Source: Jaltomata sinuosa
Taxonomy: Eukaryota; Streptophyta; Magnoliopsida; Solanales; Solanaceae
Assembly (NCBI GenBank): GCA_003996215.1
Contig: QJPP01000049.1
Coordinates: forward strand, 1,302,001-1,366,000
Length of the DNA: 64,000 bases
Direction of reading: 5' to 3'
How positions within the stretch are numbered: position 1 is the stretch's first letter; the number at the start of each line of letters is the position of its first letter. A program made the position numbers and the translations under genes. A model generated the notes under the pieces. That model was not told the origin of the DNA and did no database searches. It worked only from the letters and a program-made list of their open reading frames with translations. This document shows positions 56,991 through 64,000 of the stretch, piece after piece.

Positions 56991-58691
56991 TTAAATCATA
57001 TTATTTTAAAAAGTAATAGAACTTTAACTATCATATTATTTCTCAATGGAATGCGAAAATAAAATAATTTTTTTCCTCCCTCCCTCCCTACCCCCACCTC
57101 CACCCCCCTCCACATTATATCTAGCATTACTCATTAGCACTTTAATTTACATCACTTTAATAGTTAAAAATAAAAAAATAATCTATAATATAGGCTATAT
57201 TCACTACATAATATTTCTATATTATTTTAACTATATAATACAACTAATATTCGTATCTCGTGTAATAAAAAATATTGTGAAAAATTATAATCTGACTTAT
57301 TTAAATGCATAGTTCATATTACTTTAACAAATATTCTATTATCATCTTATTTCTTAAATCAATGTACTTAATTAAAAAAAAAGTCATGAATTTAACGAAT
57401 AAATAAAATATGTATCAGAATATCTTATAAGTTACTTAAATAGATTTAATTTTCTTCTATTCATATAATAGTATTTATATTATTTTTATTTAATCTATTG
57501 CTCAAATTATATGAGAATTTTTATGGGTGAAATTACTTTACCTTTAATTTATTTAAATCCAAGTAACACCCACAAGTTTGAACATTCAACTTTAATTTTT
57601 TATGTACAATGTACATTGATTATTATTAAAATTAATTCAAAGTATAGATACCTTTATATTATCTCTATTTTATTTTTTTTATTCAATATTTTAATTTTTG
57701 ACTCATTTTTTTAAAATTATGATTTTTTTAAATGCATGCGCACAAATTTGAGTTAACTATAATTCATTCAAATACAAACTAAAATATTAATCAAAATTAT
57801 TTTATCTTTTTATTAATTATGTTAAGCTAGTCATTAGAAAAATTAAAAGACAAAAAAAAATTACTCCAAAATATATAATTTAACAGTTATATTTGTTAAT
57901 AAGGAGAAAAATTTAATCATCTCACAAAATCAACTTAGTTTTGTCCTATTAAATTTTTTCTGCATCTAAATTTATTTAATTACAATACTTAATTTTTTTC
58001 TAGAATTAAAAAAATAGCAATCTAAGTGAAGAAACTTGAACCTGTATATTTATCTATGACATCTTTTTTAAAAATAGCAATACATTCAATATTTGCATTA
58101 GTTGAAATCAGTTTGTGAGAAATGAAAACTTTGTCCATCACAAAAGAAGTTCATATCTCCTCTTCATATTTTTTATCTTGTCAATATAAAAAAGAAAAAA
58201 AAAGAAAAAATAACATAAAAATAAATAAATATAAAGTATCGATTTATGTTATTATTTATGCTATTATTGGTGCATAATAATCACATCAAATAAAGTTATT
58301 TATTATCATAATTTAAAATTAACTAATAGTTACTAATTAATCTTTTCATTGCTCTAAATAACTGTTCGAGTTCATACCCTGCTATAATCTTCCAGATAAG
58401 TTCTTCTTAAGTTTGTCTTTTATTGAAAGTGATTTTGGAAAATAATGAATTAGTTCAACAATTGAATTAAAACAAAATATATAACCATACTCCATCAAAA
58501 ATTATGATACAAGATATATACAAATATTAATAGCTTTGTCTTAAAAACTATTAAGCTTTGTCCTATTAAAAACTATTAAGCTTTGTCCTATTAAAAACTA
58601 TTAAAAATTATGATACAAGATATATACAAATATCAAAAATTAAAATACTATTAAGCTTTGTCTTAAAAACTGCCACGTGACTTTTCAGTAG
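56991..58691. other. AT-rich intergenic DNA, no gene seen
   Basis: Only a pyrimidine run (57070-57113, CCCTCCCTCCC and CCCACCTCCACCCC) and the repeats at 58495-58680 stand out. The upper part probably belongs to the Helitron whose 5' end is at 60968. Confidence 0.5.
58495..58680 (+). repeat. Local duplications around TTAAGCTTTGTCCTATTAAA
   Basis: ATTATGATACAAGATATATA occurs at about 58501 and 58608. Between them a ~24-bp unit (TTAAGCTTTGTCCTATTAAA plus AACTA) is repeated, and TTAAGCTTTGTCTTAAAAAC closes the array. Confidence 0.8.
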
Positions 58692-58699
58692 CTTGCCAC

Positions 58700-60910
58700 C
58701 AGTGGTGGAGCCAGAATTTTTACTAAGGGGGTTCAAAATATGAAGAAGCAAACACATGAAAATAATAGGATGAAAAACATAGCGAGGCGGGGGAGGGAAA
58801 GACTAACCTTAACCCGCTAAATTTATTTTGGCTTGTCGTGTCCCATTTAGCGTTTTGTCCTACTTTTACCCTCCTCCATCGAGCCTTCTTAAATTTCTTG
58901 TGCTTTTTTTCCTTTATTCTACAATATTCTATTTTGAACTTTTCTCAATCATATATAACTTTGAAAATCGCCAAAATTCTTTTAAAAAGTGTAAGAATTG
59001 AGTTACTAATATTATAATGCATATTCAAAAGGTAAATAAATGACATCGTCAATTTTTTAGTTTATTTAGTTCAATTTACTAGGTCAATTGTTTGAAAAAA
59101 AAGATAAATAATGAATAAATTAAATAAGTTTAGTTTAGTTTACATCTCCTTAGAATAAAAATGAATAAAATCGAAAATAAATACCATGAAATTAAAAAAA
59201 GAAAATTCAATTAAATAAACTTGTTAAAAGGATATTCACAACTTTTAAATTTCTTCATTTGGTTAGGTTTAATTGCCTTATTTTTAAAAGAATATTTTTT
59301 CTCCCTAAATTTCAAGTTTAATAATAATTCATTATTTTTTTAAAGAATTTCTTCGATTGAGTAAATGAAAAGAGAGTTAGCAAATTTTAAAAAAAAACGT
59401 GCCTAAAATTTTTGAATAAAGACAAATTGAGAAGTAAAAATAGCATAAAAAAATAACAAATAAGAATAAGAGAAAATTATCCTAGATAATAGTTTAAGAC
59501 TCTTTATTACACTATATACATCACTTTTTTCAAAATTATTAAAATACCAATTTAATTACAAGTCATACCAGAATCTGAAAATTAGTTATTATTTTTTATT
59601 ATATTTAATTATGATTTTTTAATGCTACTTAATTAAGGAACAAATCCAAAATGAGACCCACTAAATAACTCATTGTAATTAAGGAAGATAATTACAAAAC
59701 AAAATCTTTCTTCTTTCTCTTAGTCTTATTTCTATATTTATCCGGATTTTATTTTCTAATTGATTTAGTAGGCTTAAATTTAGGGATTTACAATTATCAT
59801 TATTCAACTAAATTAATCTTTTTTCTCTGCAATTCATAAATATTTTTCTTCTCTCTTCTAAAATTCATTATATGTTATAATAAATTACATCAAAATGAAT
59901 AATTTCAAATATATAATGTGATTTTTGTGTGGTATTATCTAAGACACTCTATGCTAATATCCATTGATTAATTTAATGACTATAGTATACATACATTGAA
60001 AATAGTTTGTATACCAATTACATACATAAAATGTAATTCATTTTCATAATGTCTCGATATATATATTTGGTATAATACTATATATATATATATATATATA
60101 TTATACCACCAGATTGTATATTTATTGCATACACAAAATAATTTTTCATATTCTCAACTTTCAATGTATGAAATCGACATACAATTTGATATCTATGGCG
60201 TGATAATATTTTCAAATCTAATTAAGTATAAAAGTTGTATCAACTAAAGTGATAATAGAAAGGAGTAAAATAAAGAAATTAAGATATAGGAGATATATGA
60301 GAGAGAAGATATGCTGATTTTAAGATATAGGAGATATTTTTGGGTGGATTGATATCCCTCAACCATTTTTTTTAGGGATTTTGTTGCACCTGATTATGTT
60401 TTTTTTTTCGTTTTTCTTTTTTTTTTTCCCGAATTTTATTAAGTTGGTAGGTTTTGGTAGAAAACTTATGGTAGGCATTGAAAACTAGAATCTATTGGTA
60501 TAAGTTGTAATATTGTATCTAATATAGTATATATGAGTTTTTTTCCCTAAGAATAAAGCTCTAGAGCCCAAAAATAGCCATACTTATTTTCCTCTTTTTC
60601 ATTGAGTTAGAATTCTAGCCCAAAAAAGAAGCCCATATCAGCACCTATTATGGGAAAAACTAAAGCAAAAAAGGGAGGAAAAACTAAAGCAAAAAGGGAG
60701 GAAAAATTGAGGAGAACGAGACTCAAACTTGGGTGACAGAGGCGAAATCGAACCCCCTTGGCCACTGAGCTAAGCTTCTCACCTGTGTTGAGGGAGTTCA
60801 TTATGATACATATACTCATAAAACGGGAATTTGATCTTATATATACAGTATAATTTTTCAACGAAGGGAGTTCAAATGAACCCCCTAACCTCCACGTGGC
60901 TCCGCCCCTG
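58700..60910. mobile_element. hAT-like element, 2211 bp, with tRNA-like boxes
   Basis: Ends CAGTGGTGGAGCCA and TGGCTCCGCCCCTG, an inverted repeat of 14 bases with two mismatches. CTTGCCAC (58692-58699 and 60911-60918) is a perfect 8-bp target duplication, as made by hAT transposases. AAGGGGGTTCAAA near the left end and TTCAAATGAACCCCC near the right extend the terminal structure. No transposase ORF. The minus strand at 60780-60741 has tRNA-like promoter boxes. An AT microsatellite lies at 60080-60102. It inserted close to the 5' end of a Helitron. Confidence 0.8.
60741..60780 (-). other. tRNA-like A and B boxes inside the hAT-like element
   Basis: The minus strand reads TTAGCTCAGTGGCC, then GGGGGTTCGATTTC, resembling the pol III A box (TRGCNNAGTGG) and B box (GGTTCGANNCC). 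The boxes are only about 15 bases apart, closer than in a tRNA gene, and no cloverleaf forms. Probably a remnant, not a tRNA gene. Confidence 0.5.
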
Positions 60911-60968
60911 CTTGCCACTTGACTTCTTCTGGTGCTTCTTCCTCTGCTTTATAATATGAGTATATAGA
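60911..60968 (-). mobile_element. 5' end of a Helitron
   Basis: The minus strand starts TCTATATACTCATATTATAA at 60968, preceded by A, then AGCAGAGGAAGAAGCACC. This is the form of other plant Helitron 5' ends. The body continues below 58692 beyond the hAT-like insertion; its 3' end was not found. Confidence 0.6.
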
Positions 60969-62263
60969 TATAGATTTCATTGTAGATAACAGGTGATAGA
61001 ATCTAAACGATTGTTATTAACTCCTCTGTTGGACTTTTCATTGTACTCTTATAAGTTATATCTCTTTATTACTTTTCTTTATTAGCACAATAATTATAAG
61101 AAGATAAATTATACATGCAACGTGCATAGTGAAGTTATTTAGTAGCAATTCTTATAAATGTGGGGAAGGTGTAATTAATTAAAATAATAAGAGGTGTAAT
61201 TAAGGGAATTAAGAGTGTCTTTTGAATTTTTTTATACATATCATATTAACTTTAAAATGGGAAAATTCAAAAAAAAAAAATCAAAAATAGATAAATAGTA
61301 TAGGGGCAAAATGGTAATACAATTTCAGGAAAATACAACATCGTTTATGAAAATATTAATATAACAATCAAAATCTAGAAATATGAAAACACAAGCCACC
61401 AATTGTTATACTTCATTAACTACCTAAAACTGAAGATGATAAGAGAAGTAGACTCAAGAAATTGTGAGCATTTTAACTATATGAAATAGTAAAAATGAGA
61501 TTGACCAAAATATCTTTGCCATAAATCTGTTCAACTGGGTAGCACTAGTCAAGATCAACCATTAACTAATGAAACAAAAGAAACATGATTAGCTTCGGAC
61601 ACCGAAGAGAAAAACAACTTGAAGTATTCAGGTTTAGGTTAATTTGCATAATTTAAGTTTGATACGACAATCAATATTGTAGGTCATGATATAATCTTTC
61701 AAAGCATATACACAGTAAAAAAGAGAAAAAGATGACAAAATAATTTATGGAATGAACAACTCTGCAATATTCTTTCAAAATCATAAATAAAGTTAAACAG
61801 TTCAACTCTCAAACTCTAAGGTGATAAACAATTTTATTGACTCAATATATAATTTCATGATAATAATTATGAAAAAATATAATTGACATCGAGTAACTTA
61901 ATGCGACCATAGGCATAAACAATATCAGAAAAATTATTACTTACCAAATTTAACGATTGCAAATGAATAATGATTTGCAAATGGAGTGATACATATTAAA
62001 TAAAATGAAATGTTTAATATGTTTACGTGGGAAAATATATTTTTCCAACCAATGACAATTTGTCAGAAATGAAAGAAAGATTAAGTGATGTGCACCTTTA
62101 TAAATCAAAAGAAAGAGGTCAAAAGGCTGATATAGATAAATGCAATTAGTATAGAAAAATGTATGAAACAAATAGATAAGTATTGAGTTAAATACTACAA
62201 CTGATGGAAGATGAAAAAGTCCACTTATTGTAGGCACTACCTAGACGTATTTTATGGTAAAAG
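60969..62263. other. AT-rich, Helitron-related remnants, no gene seen
   Basis: 61325-61500 resembles 34580-34755 (for example TATAACAATCAAAATCTAGA against TATAACAAAAGAAATCTAAA). AGGGGCAAAATGGTAATAC at 61311 resembles the inner part of Helitron 5' ends at 35390 and 63468. A small hairpin ATGCA-ACG-TGCAT at about 61113 could be a decayed 3' end, but no CTAG follows. Confidence 0.45.
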
Positions 62264-63290
62264 TAGGGGTGTACAAAATTGAATCGTAAATTGAACCAAA
62301 TCGCAAATTGAATCAAATCGCAAAAAAAATCTGACTAGTAGTTTGGTTTGACTTGGTTTGATGTTGAAAAAAAAAACCCGACTATAATTGGTTTGGTTTG
62401 GTTTTAACTAAAAGAAGTCAAACCGAATCGAACCAACCCGATATTACATATATACTACTCTACCCTCCCCAGACCCCACGCTGTGGGAATACACTGGGTA
62501 TGTTGTTGTTGTTGTTGTTGTTGTACTATTTTTAAAAATATTTTATACATAAAAATATTTATTATGATGTAATTTATAAATATTTCTTTAACTTTTTCGT
62601 AGTTTTTATCTTTCAATATGTTATTTCAAGTTTAAACTTAGAATTTTAAATGGTTCAATAAGTCTTTTTACAACCTATAGATATTAGTAACTCAAATAAA
62701 ACCCAAATCAATACGAATGTTAACAAAAGATTATTCAATCCAACACTAGGAATAACAATCATGTTAGATATTTATTTTTTAATTTTACATAAATGCATAA
62801 ACTAATTTATTTTTCTGTTTAATATTTAGTCATGTAGTTAATACTTATTAGACTTATTTTAGCATGACTTAATACTTTTAAATTATGATTATTTTTAGTA
62901 TGACTTATTAATATACAATATTTATTCCATGTGATTACATTATTTTTTTGATTAAATATTTATTGTCATCACTCACTTCATAAATTTCAAATAAAATGAA
63001 TATATTGTGTTTGTTTTTTAAAGAAATACCTTAGATAGTTGTATTTTGCTCGGACTAAAGAAATATTTGAAGCACAAGTTAATTATATATTTGTATGAAG
63101 ACTTTATCGGAAATAACCCGAAAAAACCCAAAAAATCCGAGGAAACCGAAAAAACCCGAGGTTGAAAAACCCAAGGTTGAAAAACCCAACTTTTATTGGT
63201 TTGGTTTGGTTTATAAATTTAAAAATTCGACACTAATGATTTGGTTTGGTATTTAAAAAATCGAACCAACCCGATCCATGTACACCCCTA
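62264..63290. mobile_element. hAT-like MITE, 1027 bp, TAGGGGTGTAC ends
   Basis: Perfect 11-bp inverted ends TAGGGGTGTAC / GTACACCCCTA, flanked by a perfect 8-bp duplication GGTAAAAG (62256-62263 and 63291-63298). The arms are rich in TTTGGTTTGG / CCAACCCGA and can fold back. Same family type as 32699-33397. A SINE 3' end lies inside (62459-62523). Confidence 0.85.
62459..62523 (+). mobile_element. TS-type SINE 3' end inside the hAT-like MITE
   Basis: TCTACCCTCCCCAGACCCCA, then GGGAATACACTGGGTATG and (TTG)n. Truncated; only the 3' end is present. Confidence 0.75.
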
Positions 63291-63359
63291 GGTAAAAGGA
63301 GACCCAAAACATGTGAATGGATGTTTTTTAATCGTGGAAGATAAATGGATCACTAATTA

Positions 63360-63514
63360 AACTTAAATCAATAGTAGATTTAACACCTTCCCACTTTTAG
63401 TATTTAGTATAATATAATATGATTATTATTTAATATTTAATTAATTTAATATTTTAATTTAGTATAAGGGTAAAATAGTAATCCAACTTTGCACTTTGGA
63501 TCTTCCTACTTTTA
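63360..63514 (-). mobile_element. Helitron-type 5' end region
   Basis: On the plus strand AACACCTTCCCACTTTTAGT, TTTAATTTAGTATAAGGGTA, TTTGCACTTTGGATCTTCC and TACTTTTAATAATATATG parallel 33850-34114 and 35340-35443. The exact terminus is hidden by AT-rich sequence. Confidence 0.5.
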
Positions 63515-63533
63515 ATAATATATGATAATAATA

Positions 63534-63534
<1 letters not shown>

Positions 63535-63570
<36 letters not shown>
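63535..63570. repeat. (AT)n microsatellite
   Basis: Uninterrupted TA dinucleotides next to the duplicate that follows. Confidence 0.97.
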
Positions 63571-63571
<1 letters not shown>

Positions 63572-64000
63572 TGAAAGAGAATTGCTAGTTACAAATTTCT
63601 GAATTGGTCTACGAAACTCAATGTTATATCAATAAAATTATCCAAATAGTCACTTTTGATTTTATTGGGGATTTCATAATAGGTGATTAAGTAAATGATT
63701 CTTCATAAGTGACTGGACCACTCATAACAGCACTAGCTCTATTCTTCGCCCAAGAAAAGTCATTAATTTGTATCGAAAAATCATTACTGTTAAAGCGTAA
63801 TACATACGGAACCTTTTTTATCAGCAGAAGAGTTCTTAGGGTTTGTTCTAAGAGTTCGATGCATACTTTGAAGTCACTAGACATTCAACAAACATCTTCT
63901 ATCAAATCTCTCGACGAAAAAGTTACGAGAGAGAGAGAGATAAAAAGAAAATCACTAATAATGTTTTCATGAAATTCATCTTCACATATTTTCTAAGTCA
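63572..64000. repeat. Dispersed duplicate, copy 2 (copy 1 at 30297-30870)
   Basis: Same landmarks in the same order as copy 1: TAGTTACAAATTTCTGAATT, ATTCTTCATAAGTGACTGGA, AGAAGAGTTCTTAGGG, TCGATGCATACTTTGAAG, a (GA)n run, and AATGTTTTCATGAAATTCAT. It continues past the window end. The minus-strand ORF 63884-63687 is not conserved as an ORF in copy 1. Confidence 0.75.

Noticed and set aside
60741..60780. tRNA gene on the minus strand
   Set aside because: Only A- and B-box-like words are present, too close together, and no acceptor stem or cloverleaf can be formed.
61100..61125. Helitron 3' end at the ATGCA-ACG-TGCAT hairpin
   Set aside because: The stem is short and no CTAG or CTRR follows at the right distance.

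Overview
The window is gene-poor, AT-rich nuclear DNA of a flowering plant, most likely one of the Solanaceae. The evidence for that is two TTG-tailed SINE fragments of TS type, an inverted repeat built on TTGCTCGGACTC, hAT-like MITEs with TAGGGGTGTRC ends, and Ty3/gypsy and Ty1/copia lineages of plant type. I find no intact host gene. Almost everything that can be supported is a transposable element, an element nested in another, or a decayed piece of one.

Left third (1-28.9 kb): an LTR fragment of a Tekay/Del-type gypsy element (1-812); a truncated LINE ORF2 on the minus strand (about 840-2280); a minus-strand chromovirus remnant with integrase and chromodomain (2316-3868); and non-coding LTR-derived DNA to about 6.7 kb. 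Then comes Tekay-type element A (7230-13052), whose 3' end has been deleted. After it is a nest: a MITE-like repeat is interrupted by a minus-strand copia element (13206-28506, target duplication GGATG), and the left LTR of that copia element is interrupted by Tekay-type element B (13547-22481, target duplication AAGCC). All coding regions carry stops and frameshifts, many of them C-to-T or G-to-A changes when A and B are compared.

Middle (28.9-45.2 kb): dispersed duplications, Stowaway-like and hAT-like MITEs, and a series of minus-strand Helitrons. Five Helitron 3' ends (hairpin plus CTAG) lie between 34.1 and 39.3 kb, several joined head to tail. The best delimited Helitron (39244-43991) lies inside another and carries a broken piece of an NLR-type disease-resistance gene.

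Right third (45.2-64 kb): Ogre/Tat-like LTR DNA, including a 7.5-kb element (49317-56829) that keeps a gag remnant but no pol; a Mutator-like MITE with 91-bp inverted repeats and a 9-bp target duplication; a 2.2-kb hAT-like element with tRNA-like boxes; a 1.0-kb hAT-like MITE containing a SINE end; and a second copy of the sequence at 30.3-30.9 kb.

The elements do not form a working system. Their value is as a layered insertion history, with target duplications, several usable empty sites within the window, and one gene-capture event. No database search was possible, so lineage names come from recognition of domain sequences and structure.
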